A program made the translations under genes and the position numbers. From the NCBI GenBank assembly GCA_027257055.1, contig JAPVLO010000161.1, positions 5,472,501-5,536,500 on the forward strand: DNA of 64,000 bases, written 5' to 3'. The notes below the pieces were generated by a model that saw only the letters and a list, made by a program, of their open reading frames with translations, searched no databases and had not been told where the DNA came from. Source of the DNA: Cephalopachus bancanus. Lineage: Eukaryota; Chordata; Mammalia; Primates; Tarsiidae. Positions 51,740 through 62,929 of this stretch are shown here, one piece after another. Position 1 is the first letter of the stretch. Every line of letters starts with the position of its first letter.

Positions 51740-52935
51740 AAGAGGGATTGTTTAATATGTTCATACCTTAATTAATGATTTTAGCAGTTATAAATAATGA
51801 AATTGTAGTTGAATTTCCTTCCATGATGATTGAGTTTTATATTACATATCCTTAATTTAAACAACATTGAATAATAATTAAACTCTTTAAAAAAGATCTT
51901 AAACATTTTCTTTTATAATATGGAGTACATACAGAACTTGAAGAACAGCAACATTTTCTGAAGTGTATAACTCAAATTTTTATGTATACAACCATGTAAC
52001 CACCACCCAGACGAAGATAAAGAACATTCCTAGTCCCTCAACAATCTCTTTTGTGTTGCTTCCCAGTCAGTTCACCTAAAATGACCACTAGCCTGGCTAG
52101 GCACAATGGCTCATGGCAGCACTTTGGGAGGCCAATGCAGGAGGATTGCTTGAGGCCAGGAGTTTGAGACCAGCCTGGGTTACATAGTTAGACTTTATCT
52201 CTTAAAAAAAAAAAAAATTGGCCAGGAGTGGTGGTGTATGCCTATAGTCCCAGCTACTTTGGTTGAGAGGATCACTTGAGCCCAAGAGTTCCAGGTTACA
52301 GTGAGCTATGATTGTACCATTCACTCCAGCCAGAGAGACAAAGAGAGACCCTGTCTCTAAAAAAATTAAAATTAAAATAATCACTATTCTAACTACTATC
52401 AAAAAAGATTAGGTACATTTTTGAACTTCATATAAATAGAAATCTATAGTATATACTTGTTTGGATCTGGCTTTTTACACTTAGTATAATATTTCTGAGA
52501 TTCAACCATGTTGTGTGTATCAGTGGTTTGTTTCCTTTTTATTGCCAATATCTCATTACATGAATATACAACATTTTATTTATATACTCCCCTGTTGATA
52601 GGCATTTGAATCAATTTCCAGCTTTCAGCTATTGCAATGAATAGTGCTGCTATAAATATTCTTATGTAAGTCTTTTGGTGTAACTTTTAAAGTGTATAAC
52701 TTCATGTTGAGAATATATGTAGGGGTGGATTTGCAGGATCATAAGGTAGGCATGTTTTGCTATGTAACACACAGTTTCCCAAATGGTTATACTAGTTTAA
52801 GAGTTCCAGTTGCTTAATATCTTTGCCAATGCTCTCTAATGTCTGTTCATTTAATATTAATCATTCTGGTGAATATGGAGGGGTATCTCATTGTGGTTTT
52901 AATTGGATTCCCTATTGACTAATATTAAACCTACT
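51740..52935 (-). mobile_element. Old L1M 3' region, antisense, split by an Alu
   Basis: Before the Alu: AATATGGAGTACATACAGAAC and CCATGTAACCACCACCCAGA. After it: TTTGGATCTGGCTTTTTACAC, ATTGCAATGAATAGTGCTGC and GGGTATCTCATTGTGGTTTT. These are the antisense 3' UTR and end of ORF2 of an old L1. Confidence 0.7.
52096..52370 (+). mobile_element. Alu, old type, sense
   Basis: GGCTAGGCACAATGGCTCATG to GAGACAAAGAGAGACCCTG. A stretch of the left arm ('cctgtaatcc') is missing. It sits inside the old antisense L1. Confidence 0.85.
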
Positions 52936-53987
52936 TTTTAGTAGAATTAGAATGGTGAAAAGATCTCACCTCACTAATTTACTCAAAAATTCTATATTGA
53001 ATGAGGGAAGAGTGTACGACTCCTGAAAAGTGAAGAAGAGAAGAAGTGTAGCTTCATCCTTCCTGTATCCAGATGAGTATTAGATGGCCTCCTTTTTCTG
53101 GGGACCAGCTTGGGCCAGTGCTAAGTCAACCAATGTAGTTAATTTTGCTGCTTACTGCAGTAGTTATTTGATTAAAGACGCTTGAAAACTGTAAAGTCTG
53201 TATTCTTTGTTGTGTGGCCAATGAAGTCTCTGTGCTGTGAGCGTAGTGGTTAGCTAACAATTGTACAGATTGCTTTAAATAACTGGAAACAAAAAAAAGC
53301 TAGTCTTTGCAGAGGACTCTGTGTGGGTTTGGGGTATACCTTAAACACTTAGCCAGTTATTTTATAACTCTGCCTTAGTCTTCACTTTCTGCTTTCACAG
53401 AGTCTCAAGATCAGCCAGAGGTCTTTCCTTGTTATGAAAACAGTCCTGCCCAAGCACATGGCCTTCTACATTCCTAGAAATGTTTGAAGCTTTTCAAAGC
53501 CCTGATGGACATCTCATTCCCAACCATTGCTCCCAGGTTTTTTAGTTAGTTCATTATTTGCTCCAACTGTTATCTATTGACTCAGGAAGCAATGGCTAGA
53601 TTATGTGTCAGTAAATATTTTTGATAACTACCACCCTCCATGCTCTCATCAGTTTTAGCACTAAGCCAGTTCTGATTCAAGAAAAATAAAGACAAGGTTT
53701 TGAACCAGTCTTATGGGGCTCCATCAAACAAGGCACAACAAATAATTACAATTCTTTGAGAATAAGATCTGTTCTACTCTCTCCAGTACTAGAACATGGG
53801 CTATTATTTCAGCCCCAGTTGACATGCAGAATGGAGAGTGAAACTGGGGTAAAATGCCACAAGGCTAATTGTTTTTACAGAGATTTAGGCATTTTTCGTG
53901 AATAAGTACTCCCCAAGTTGTTTCAAGCCTTTGGTTAATTTCTAGCATTCTGAAAAAACTGTAACAGGATTTGCCAGTTCTTCTGTT
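52936..53987. other. Intervening sequence, no feature recognised
   Basis: About 1 kb that looks non-repetitive. No exon can be supported. Confidence 0.4.
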
Positions 53988-54317
53988 GTTCTTACGGGAG
54001 GGCAAAATATCACACTGCTTTACTGTGCCATTTTTGCTGATGTCACCCCCAAATAGCAAAACTTTAAAAGCCACTTGAAAATGTTTCTCACCTAGCTTCC
54101 TAGTAAATCAATTTATCAAATATTTATGTAGAATGTATAATGCTGTGTGGCTAAAAAAATAACTATCACAAAGTGTCCTCAAGTAATGTGATAAACTCAA
54201 CAGTATCACATTCCAAATGGAATTGTTAATAATTATGACACCAATGTGGGGTCTAAAAGCTGCAAATTTTAAAATGGCACAGTAAAGAAGTGTGATATTT
54301 TGCCCTCGCATAAGAAC
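53988..54317. repeat. Inverted repeat, 47-bp arms, 236-bp spacer, origin unknown
   Basis: Left arm 53988-54034 and right arm 54271-54317 are reverse complements at 44 of 47 positions. Shared core: AAAATGGCACAGTAAAG, then AGTGTGATATTTTGCCCTC. Similarity fades inward after the AAAATGG edge and outward beyond GTTCTTA. It could be the termini of a non-autonomous DNA transposon or a local inverted duplication. I cannot match it to a named family. Confidence 0.85.
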
Positions 54318-55615
54318 CTCCCAGATGGTTCTGACACTGGTAACTCAGTGAAGAACAGTTGCCTTAGGTTTTTGTCAACGTCTGCATACTAGGACTGTAT
54401 ACTGATAGCAGCATAAATGTATTATTGCAGAGGCTAGTGAAGAAAACTGGGCAATCAGACAGGAAAGAGTCACCACTGCAGAAAAACGGGACGTACTAAC
54501 TGCAATATGGGAAGAAGGGGGCATAAGAGAGCCTGCCTTTTGCCTCTGTATACAAGCAATCCTGATCCTAAGTACTGCATTTTGTCAATACCTTGAGACT
54601 GTTCAAACATTATCTCCTCAAATAAACCTTCCCTGATTCCTATCTAAATTGGCACCCCTAACCTTTACCCTAAAATATTATTTCCTTTAGTCTGTTTATA
54701 AAGGATAATATTTTTAAAAATATCTCCCAACTTGTGTTTCCTTATCAGCAAGCGGGTTACTCTTTCCCAGTATCACGCCTGCCAGTATACCTGAAGGAAA
54801 GTGGCAGAGGAAGCGGAAAGCCTATCCTGTGTAGGCTTCTGGTGTGTTCATGAGAGAAAAGGAGAACAGCTGGGAGGAAACAGCAGTGACACACATCTGT
54901 CCTGACCTCCTCTCTCCAGGATAAAGTTCCAGAAGGGAAAAGTCACATTAGTCAGGTTGAAGAAAGAGCTAAAACAGAGGATCTTAGGTCCATTTCCTAG
55001 TTGGGATTCTTCTGGGAGGAAACTACTATACAGGCTGCACCTTGACGAGAAGGTAGGGGCTACATGATCAATGCAGCAAGGTTAGAAGGAAGGAGGGTAT
55101 GAATTTAGTTATCCATAGTCTTCCAGCTTCCACAAGGTATAAAAGGTATTGAGAATTCTCTGTATGCCCAGTGGAAGAAGAGAAGGAGAGCTGAGGGTTC
55201 TGGAAGCAAAATTACTGAGAGACAGGGGAGGTAAAGAGATTCAGTGTCTGAAGCCTGTATGTCTTACTGCCAAGGACCAGGGCTTAAAGAATACGATAGC
55301 CAAGCCTCACAAGGTCAGCATAAGCCAATTTAGGACCAGTGAAGCAGAGAGAACCACTGAGCCATGACTGATCTAAAGAGAAGACTCCACTGGCCATAGA
55401 CAGCAGCAATAATTATCAGCAGACAAGCAGTGACCAGGTGGACAGAGATACTACTATTCCAGAGACGAAGGAGGACTCACAGAGCACAAAAGACCACACA
55501 CACTGAAACTGTTGTCCACAAACATCCTTACACCATCTAGGAAAAAGATGTGATCCTCCTTGCATGTATATGGTATTAGTAGTAGTATATGGAGTGGTAG
55601 TAGTAGCAGTAAAAA
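54318..55615. other. Intervening sequence with an L2-like piece
   Basis: 54600-54710 resembles an L2 (TCCTCAAATAAACCTTCCCTG, then a 'CCTTTAGTCTGTTTATA' region). The remainder, including 54720-55600, shows no recognisable element. Confidence 0.4.
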
Positions 55616-55617
55616 TA

Positions 55618-55832
55618 ATAATAGCTAACATACTTTTATAGCACTTATTATGTGCCAGGCTTTTTACATATAGCTAATTCATTTAAACCTCATAACAACT
55701 CTATGAGGTAATTATCATCCTTACCACCATTTTACAAATGAAAAAAAATGAGGCATACAGAGGTTAACTATCTGATTTAAAGTCCCTCAGTTAGTAAGAG
55801 GGAAAGCCAGGATTTGTGCCCAATCTGACAAC
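55618..55832 (-). mobile_element. MIR SINE, antisense
   Basis: A clear antisense MIR: TATGTGCCAGGCTTTTTACAT, then CCTCATAACAACTCTATGAG, CATTTTACAAATGAAAAAAA and AGTCCCTCAGTTAGTAAGAG. Confidence 0.85.
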
Positions 55833-55982
55833 ATATATTTATGGAAAAATAGATGTATTAAATATATTTTTTAAATATATGAAAATTATAAAAAGGAGCA
55901 TTGGCCACACAACTTTTCTAGCTAAAGGATCTAGATATCCCATGTCTCTGAATCCAGGATAATAACGAAATGGGAGATAATG

Positions 55983-56262
55983 GGCCAGGTATGGTGGCTC
56001 ACACCTGTAATTCCAGCTCTTAGGGAGGCTGAGGCAAGAGAATTGCTTGGGCCCAGGAGTTTGAGACCAGTCTAGGCAACCTACCAAGAATTCATCTCTA
56101 TAAATAATCAAACAATTAGCCGGGGATGGTGGTGTGGGCCTGTAGTCCTAGCTACTTGGGAGGCTGAGGTGGAAGGACTGCCTGAGCCTAGGAGCTTGAG
56201 GCTACAGTAAGCCATGATCATGCGCCATTGCATGCCAGCCTGAGTGACAGAATGAGATTCTG
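55983..56262 (+). mobile_element. Alu, intermediate type, sense
   Basis: A dimer from GGCCAGGTATGGTGGCTCAC to CTGAGTGACAGAATGAGATTC, followed directly by a G/A-only satellite that probably grew from its A tail. Confidence 0.85.
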
Positions 56263-56264
56263 AT

Positions 56265-56417
56265 GAAAGGAGGGAAGGGGAAGGGGGAGGGGGAGGGGGA
56301 GGGGAAGGGAAAGGGGAAGGGGGAAGGGAGAGGGGGAGGGGAAGGGAAAGGGGAAGGGGGAAGGGAGAGGGAAGGGAAGGGAAGGGAAGGAGAGGGAAGG
56401 GAAGGGAAAGAAAAGAT
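56265..56417. repeat. G/A-only satellite, (GGGGA/GGGAA)n
   Basis: About 150 bp that is all G and A on the plus strand. Runs of three to five Gs recur every 5-6 nt, and there is a higher-order repeat of about 37 bp (56307 and 56344, both GGGAAAGGGGAAGGGGGAAG). It could form G-quadruplex or triplex structures. Confidence 0.92.
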
Positions 56418-57495
56418 AATGTATATCCATCAGTTACCTACAGTGTAAAAACGGACACTAATCTAGCAAATGATTGTTACTGGACAAAACAGGTACACTG
56501 GGAAATAAAGCAAGCTAGCACATGAATTTATAAATGTTTCATGAGCACAGCAACACAGTGGTGTCCACAGGTGATGAGATCAGGCAATAGCAAAGGCTTC
56601 AGAGAAAAGTGAAGAGATCTCATCTTTTAAAGAATCACATTGAGATATCTATAAGTAAAATGCTTCAAAGTAATCTAGGGGGTACTCCAACTTGAAATAA
56701 CAACAACAACAACAACAAAACCCAGACAAAATACGTTGTACAACAATTTTCAAGACACTGGACATTAGGTTATGAAGAAAAATGATCCCTGAGTAATGGG
56801 GAACAAACAAAGTGAGCTCTACGATTGCCCCAGCTGACTGTCTTAAGAGGGATCTGCCTTCTTGTGGTACAAGAAGGCAGATCCCAGTAGTAAAGCCCAG
56901 TAGATTCTGAACTGAGAAATGGAGCTGAAAGCCAGAAGAAACAGAAGTAGCTAGAGTTTTCAGGACAGAGAATCAATGAGGAGAGAACTGCACACAAAGA
57001 GAAATCAGTTGATCTGCTAAGTGGAAAGACCCGTCTGAAACAATTTATGGGGAACTGCATCCAGAACTCACACAGAACCAGGAACAGTGCCTGCCCCTAC
57101 CACTCAGAGTGAAAAAACTCATAATTTATTGGATATTGGTAGAGTACTCAGCAAAGGCTTGACTCAGTAATAAGGAATAATTAGCCATAGGCTAAGTACT
57201 TCTTCAGGCTCTCCTAACAAATTATAACAGAAAACCCAAAAAGATCAAGCTGACCAAGCAACTTAATTGCATCTGAGAACAAAGCTCAAGAAGAATTATA
57301 GAACTACAAAAATACCCAGCATCCTCAAAAGTTAAATTCACAACATATGGCATCCAATCAATTATTATCAGACATGCAAATAAATAGGAAACACAACTCT
57401 TAATGAAGAAATCAATCAAAATGACACAGGTGTTAGAATCAACAAATACATTAAAACAATTATTCCATATATTATGGAATATAATTATTCAAGTA
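56418..57495 (+). repeat. Probable old L1 5' region, sense, tentative
   Basis: Text such as AAAAAGATCAAGCTGACCAAG and GGCATCCAATCAATTATTATC, then ATGACACAGGTGTTAGAATC, resembles the 5' part of ancient L1M elements ('...dtaeiln...'). It contains a perfect 16-bp hairpin at 56849-56885. Confidence 0.4.
56849..56885. repeat. Perfect 16-bp stem, 5-nt loop hairpin
   Basis: GGGATCTGCCTTCTTG (56849-56864), loop TGGTA, then CAAGAAGGCAGATCCC (56870-56885). No mismatch in the stem. Confidence 0.95.
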
Positions 57496-58152
57496 AAGGT
57501 TGAACATCCCTAACCTAAAGATCTGAAATGTGGCCGGGCTCAGTGGCTCAGCCTGTAATCCCAGCACTCTGGGAGGCCGAGGCAAGTGGATTGCCTCAGT
57601 CCACAGGTTCGAAGCCAACCTGGGCAACTTGGTGAGACCTCGTCTCTACAATAAACCAAAAATTAGCTAGACATGGTAGCGCATGCCTGTAATTCCGACT
57701 ACTTGGAAGGCTGAGGCAGAAAGATCACTGGAGTCCAGCAGGTCAATGATGGAGTGGCCGTGAGTGTGCCACTGCACGTCAGCCTGGGCGACAGAGTGAG
57801 ACTCCAACTCAAAAATAATAATAATAACTAAAAAAAAAAAATATATATATATATGAAATGCTCTCAAATTCAAAATTCTGTAAAGTTCAAATGATGTTAC
57901 ACATGGCAAATTCCACACATAGATAGTACTCAAAACAAACTGTCTCGTGAACAAAATTATTTAAAATATTGTATAAAATCACTTTCAAGCTATGTGTATA
58001 AAGTACATATGAAATATAAATGAATTTCATGTTTAGACTTGGGTACCCTTGCCAAGATATCATGTATATGCAAATATTTCCAATTCCAAAAATATCTAAA
58101 ATTTGAAACACTTCTGATCCCAAGCATATTGAATAAGAGATACTTAACCTGT
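57496..58152. mobile_element. Tigger-type MITE, split by an Alu
   Basis: The left end AAGGTTGAACATCCCTAACC and the right end, whose reverse complement is CAGGTTAAGTATCTCTTATT, are inverted repeats with TA on both sides. Internal text (AATTTCATGTTTAGACTTGGG, TATCATGTATATGCAAATAT) belongs to an abundant primate Tigger-derived family. It is interrupted by the Alu at 57532-57815. Confidence 0.75.
57532..57815 (+). mobile_element. Alu, lineage-specific long form, sense
   Basis: GGCCGGGCTCAGTGGCTCAGCC to GACTCCAACTCAAAAATAATA. Left arm GGGCAACTTGGTGAGACC (long form). The tail has become (AAT)n and then (AT)n. Confidence 0.92.
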
Positions 58153-58232
58153 ATAGACATAAAAGATATAAATAACCCAAATCAAACTCCAAAAGATGAA
58201 AATTATGTCTGAACTTAAAAATATATTGGATG

Positions 58233-58530
58233 AGCCGGGCTCGGTGGCTCAGCTTGTAATCCCGCGCCTTTGGGAGGCTGATGTGAGTGGATTGCCTGAG
58301 CCCGCGGGTTCAAGACCCACCTGGGCAACTTGGCGAGACCTCATCTCTACAATAAATCAAAAAATTAGCCGGGTGTGATAGCACACGCCTATAGTTCCAG
58401 CTACTTGGAAGGCTGAGGCAGAAGGATCGCCGGAGCCCAGCAGGTTGAGGCTGCGGTGGCCAGGAGTGGCCACAGCACTCCAGTCTGGGCAACAATGAGA
58501 CTCCAACTCAAAAAAATAAAAAATAAAAAT
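58233..58530 (+). mobile_element. Alu, lineage-specific long form, sense
   Basis: A complete dimer (GCCGGGCTCGGTGGCTCAGCT to AACTCAAAAAAATAAAAAAT). Flanks AAAAATATATTGGATG at 58217-58232 and 58531-58546 are a perfect 16-bp target duplication. Left arm GGGCAACTTGGCGAGACC. Confidence 0.93.
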
Positions 58531-58546
58531 AAAAATATATTGGATG

Positions 58547-59569
58547 GGATTAATGCCAGATTAAACATATCATAAAAGATTAGTGAACTTCAACAAAAAA
58601 AGGCAGTAACATTTTCCAGAAGGATGCACATGGGGAAAAAGTAATTAAAAAAATAAAAAGAGAATTTCCAATGTCTGGTCCAGTATGTAAGAAGCTTGAA
58701 TGTCACTTCATCCTAACAAGTAAAAAGCTGAACAAACTGAAAAATCAATAATTCTTCTTAGATCTATCAAATAAATGAGGTTACAGGACAAACTGCTGCC
58801 CTTAAAATTAGAAAGACAGACAGGCAGATACAGAAAATCATGACTTACTAGAGCAGAAACCTCCATACACAGTTGTAGCTGGGTAGTAAAACCTCAACTA
58901 TAATTGACAAACTGTTGGAGGCTCAGCAGGATAAGTCTGCAAGTTCACAAATCCAGGGGCCTCCAACACTTTTGTGAACACAGAGTGCTACCAGATTCTC
59001 ACAGTGAAGATCAGAGAAGAATCTCTTCATGCTTCTGGCAGGTAGAGGAGGAGAATAACCATTTTGAAAAACATTTGAAGAGTATTCTGTTCTTAACAAG
59101 GCCTTTCCCAAAAGAAACTACCAGAGATGAACTTGGGAGAAGGGAAATAGTCCAATTCTAACCCCTTCAGCCATTCTGTCCCACTAGAGCAAGGGGGACC
59201 CGAAAGGCATTAGTAAAGTGCATAGTTTAGGGACACATGCTCACTAAAAGACCGAGACCTAACCACATGACTACAGAATATTTCCTCTTCTCCCACACCT
59301 TATCATCACATTACTAAAGGCCTATTTAAAGGAGTTCTTTTTACCCAGGGCATCAAATTTAGCTTTTAATAAAAAACTGCAGGGCATACAAACTAAAAGG
59401 CAAAAAACACAATTTGAAGAAACAGTAAGCACCAGAACCAGACTCAGATATGGCAGGAATGCTGTAAGTATCAGATTATGAATTCAAAACAACTATGATT
59501 AGTATGCTAAGAGCTCTTATGAAAAAGCAGACAATATGCAAGGACAGATAAATAATGTAAACACAGTGT
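58547..59569. other. Intervening sequence, probably old L1-related
   Basis: The part 59370-59560 (ATATGGCAGGAATGCTGTAAG, CAAAACAACTATGATTAGTAT) resembles the 5' region of ancient L1M elements. The open stretch at 58904-59161 shows no recognised domain. Confidence 0.35.
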
Positions 59570-59942
59570 CTTAACTTAATCTGTTTGATCTGCTATAACA
59601 AAATACCTTCGAGTGAGTAATTTATAAACAACAAAATTTACTGCTCACAGTTCCACAGGCTGGGAAGTCCAAGACCAAGCAAGGCGTCTGGTGTCAGTGT
59701 TTGGTGAGAACTCACTCTCTGATTCAGAGATGGTGGCTTCTAGCTGTTCCCTCACATGGTGGAAAAAAGAGATGAAAAAGTTCCCGCTGGCCTCTTTTAT
59801 TGGGGCATTAATCTCATTCATGAGGGTAAAACCCTCATGACCTAATCATTTCCTAAAGGCTCTACCTGTTAATATTACACTGGAGATTAGGTTTAAAACA
59901 TAGTAATTTTGGGGGGAACACAAACATTCAGACTATAGCAAG
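59570..59942 (-). mobile_element. MaLR-type (MST/MLT1-like) LTR, antisense
   Basis: The minus strand starts TGCTATAGTCTGAATGTTTG and includes CATGAGGGTTTTACCCTCAT and CTTGGACTTCCCAGCCTGTG, with AATTTTGTTGTTTATAAATT near the polyadenylation end. This is the layout of an antisense mammalian MaLR solo LTR. No internal region is seen. Confidence 0.6.
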
Positions 59943-60065
59943 AGAGATGGAAATTCTAAGAAATAATCAAAACAATGCTAGAGATTTAAAAAATTTAAAA
60001 AACCCAAAACCACAGTAACAAAAATGCCTTGATAGGCTCCTTAGTAGATGAGACAAAGCTGATGA

Positions 60066-60525
<460 letters not shown>

Positions 60526-60719
60526 TCAATAAAAACCTCCAAAACTGAAAAGTAAAGAGAAAATTGACAGAAAAAAAAAAATAAAAGGACAGAATATCCA
60601 AGAACTCTGGAACAACCACAAAAGGTGTAAACATGCAGAGTGGAAATATCAGAAGGAGAAGATAAAAAGAAACAGAAGAAAAATTTGCAGCAATAATGAC
60701 TGAGAATTTCCCTTAAATT

Positions 60720-60865
60720 AATGTCAAATACTGTGATGGTTAATTTTATGTTAACATAACTGGGTGATGAGGTGTTTTAAGCAGACTGGCCTCCCTAAAG
60801 TGGGTAGCCCTAATCCAATCAATTAAAGACCTGAAAAGAGTAAAAATGTTGAGTAAGAGGGAACT
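60720..60865. repeat. Old interspersed repeat fragment, not named
   Basis: TGTGATGGTTAATTTTATG, then AGCAGACTGGCCTCCCTAAAG and CCAATCAATTAAAGACCTG, belongs to a widespread mammalian repeat that I recognise but cannot name with confidence. Confidence 0.4.
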
Positions 60866-60869
60866 TCTC

Positions 60870-61645
60870 CTGTCTGATCTCAAATTAAATGCAAAGTGAG
60901 TTGAAAAGAAATAATAAAAATGAGAGTAGAAATTACTGAAATTGAAAACAGGAAAACAGAGAAAAATCAACAAAAACAAAAGCTGGATATTTGAAAAAAC
61001 AAAATTGATAAGCCAGGCTAACGAAGAAAAAAAAAAACAGGTGATACAAGGTACTGATATCAGAACTGAAAGATGAGACATCACTAAATATCCAACAGAC
61101 AGTGAAAGGATAATGAAGCCGGGCTCGGTGGCTCAGCCTATAATCCTGCGCCTTTGGGAGGCTGAGGTGAGTGGATTGCCTGAGCCCGTGGGTTCGAGAC
61201 CCGCCTGGGCAGCGAGACCTCATCTCTACAATAAATCAAAAAATCAGCTGGGCGTGGTAGCGCATGCCTGTAATTCCAGCTACTCAGAAGGCTGAAGCGG
61301 AAGGATCGCTGGAGCCCCGCAGGCGAGGCTGCGGTGGCCGGGAGCGGCCACTGCACTCCAGTCTGGGCGACAGAGTGAGACTCTGACTCAAAAAAAAAAA
61401 ATAAATAAGAAAGGATAATGAAGGGATAATAAGAACTCTATGCTCACAAATTTAATAACCTAGATGAAATCAATTACTTTAAAGATATATTCTGCCAAAA
61501 CTCACACAGCAAGATCTAGACAATTTGAATAGGCCTATATCTATTAGAGAAATGAAAAAATAATAAACAATCTTACAAACAGAAAGGTCCAGGCCCAATT
61601 GAGTTCATTGGTAAATTCCAACAAAACATTTAAAGAAGCAATTAT
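60870..61645 (+). mobile_element. Old L1 ORF2 fragment, sense, split by an Alu
   Basis: Before the Alu the text reads as ORF2 around 'EITEIENRKTEKNQQKQKLDI' (60930-61000). After it comes 'NLDEINYFKDIFCQNSHSKI' (61458-61520) and 'GPGPIEFIGKFQQNI' (61590-61632). This is the linker between endonuclease and reverse transcriptase. Confidence 0.7.
61119..61408 (+). mobile_element. Alu, lineage-specific youngest short form, sense
   Basis: A complete dimer with a perfect 15-bp target duplication, GAAAGGATAATGAAG (61104-61118 and 61409-61423). It has the short left arm (CTGGGCAGCGAGACC), an intact B box GGTTCGAGACC at 61191-61201, and the 2-nt right-arm deletion (GCAGGCGAGGCTGCGG). Best-preserved copy of this group in the window. 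Confidence 0.95.
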
Positions 61646-61651
61646 TCAAGA

Positions 61652-61672
61652 TCTTGGGAAGATGGTGGCTGA
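61652..61672 (+). promoter_or_regulatory. L1 5' terminus with YY1-like core
   Basis: AAGATGG at 61659-61665 within the first ten or so bases of the L1. This is the expected place for the YY1 site that positions L1 transcription in human elements. Confidence 0.45.
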
Positions 61673-61763
61673 GCCAATCAGACTATGTGAGTCTAGTGTG
61701 AGTGAGCGAGTGTATGGAAGATTTTGTGTACGTGCTAGTGAGTGAGTGGGCATGTGAGTGGCT

Positions 61764-61872
61764 GACTGAGTGAGGGCTAGGGAGCTAGTAGCCAGGCCTC
61801 TCCTGGTGAAGTGGCTAGTGCCGCAGCTGCTGGACTTGGACCCTAGAGATCCCAGGACACAGAAGCCAAGTG

Positions 61873-61928
<56 letters not shown>

Positions 61929-62140
61929 TTTTAAATCAACAAAATCCTTCCTGGAAAGCAAATGCCAGGAGAGGCTGACTAAGTGGGGGCTCGTGAGCAA
62001 GTGGCTAGGGCCCTGACACAATAGCTGGTGCTGTAGCTTCTCTGCTTGGTCCCTGGTTCTTCCCAGGTCACAAAAGCCAAGCACCATTTTTTTAAAGGGA
62101 CAAAAGTTTTCCTGTGAAGAAGGGGTGGGGAGAGACTACT
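61764..62140 (+). repeat. ~210-bp tandem duplication in the L1 5' UTR
   Basis: Copy 1 starts GGCTGACTGAGTGAGGGCTAG near 61762 and copy 2 GGCTGACTAAGTGGGGGCTC at 61974. Both go on to CAGCTGCTGG or TAGCTTCTCT, then AAGCCAAG and an AAAATCCTTCCTGGA or AAAGTTTTCCTGTGA block. Copy 1 contains the (CTAT)n expansion. Confidence 0.6.
61875..61927. repeat. (CTAT)n tetranucleotide microsatellite
   Basis: About 13 uninterrupted CTAT units. Length and purity suggest high polymorphism. Confidence 0.95.
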
Positions 62141-62929
62141 GCCCTAGGCTCTGCCACACCACTGCAGCGGAAGAGACTGCCAGCTCCAGGCTTTGCTTCA
62201 CCACTTCGGCGCTTGAGAGCGCAGTGGAGCAGGGGCTACAGAGGAAGTCCGGAGGCACAGTCCCACTGGAGTGGACAAGAGAGGCACCCCGCCACCATCC
62301 TGAAGGCAGGGCAGGAAAGTGCTCCATGGACGGAACAACAGACCCGATCTCTGTGACTGGGGGATCACCTACTCAAGGGTTGATTGTGAACCAGAGGGAA
62401 TATCCCGAAAGCACAAACTTCAGAGACACCTGATGCTGAGTCTCAGGTGCCCCATCCCCTACCCTGATCCAGCCACGGGACAAAGGATGTTGCCAGAAAG
62501 GGATGAGGAAGAACTCCAAAGCTATCAGTGGTGAGTCCAGGACTGACCCAAACCCCCTCCTCCCCAGCAATCCTCTGAATATCAGACCCACACAGTTGGG
62601 CCACAACTGAGAAGAACAAACCCAGGCAGAGCCTGAACGTCAGTTGCGATAGGAGAATTCCATTCCAGGATAGGCCTGGCTGGGGCACCCCCTGCAAGTA
62701 CATACCCGGGGAAGTGACAATCCTGCACCTCCCCACTAAAGGAGATCCCCCTGACCACAGGAGAGTGGGAGGGGAGGACTGCAGCCCCACCCCCCCTCCA
62801 CTGTTTTCCTGCTTCTCCTTTCCTGCTCTGGACACAGAGGAGAGAGTGAAAGAGGTGGCTTTGCAGGAGAGACCAGATTAGAGGAACAATTACAGAGTCT
62901 GTCACAAGAGGGCAGGGTTTTCTTTAATT

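Noticed and set aside
56218..56448. Low-complexity frames of repeated PFPLPLPL or GKGEGEG peptides
   Set aside because: Produced by the G/A satellite. No real protein.
61119..61408. tRNA-like A and B boxes suggesting a tRNA gene
   Set aside because: The boxes belong to the Alu Pol III promoter (7SL-derived). No cloverleaf or acceptor stem is present.
62582..62905. A 107-codon minus-strand frame and overlapping frames in the GC-richer region
   Set aside because: It lies in the L1 5' UTR, which has higher GC and therefore fewer stops. Overlapping frames are open on both strands, as expected by composition.
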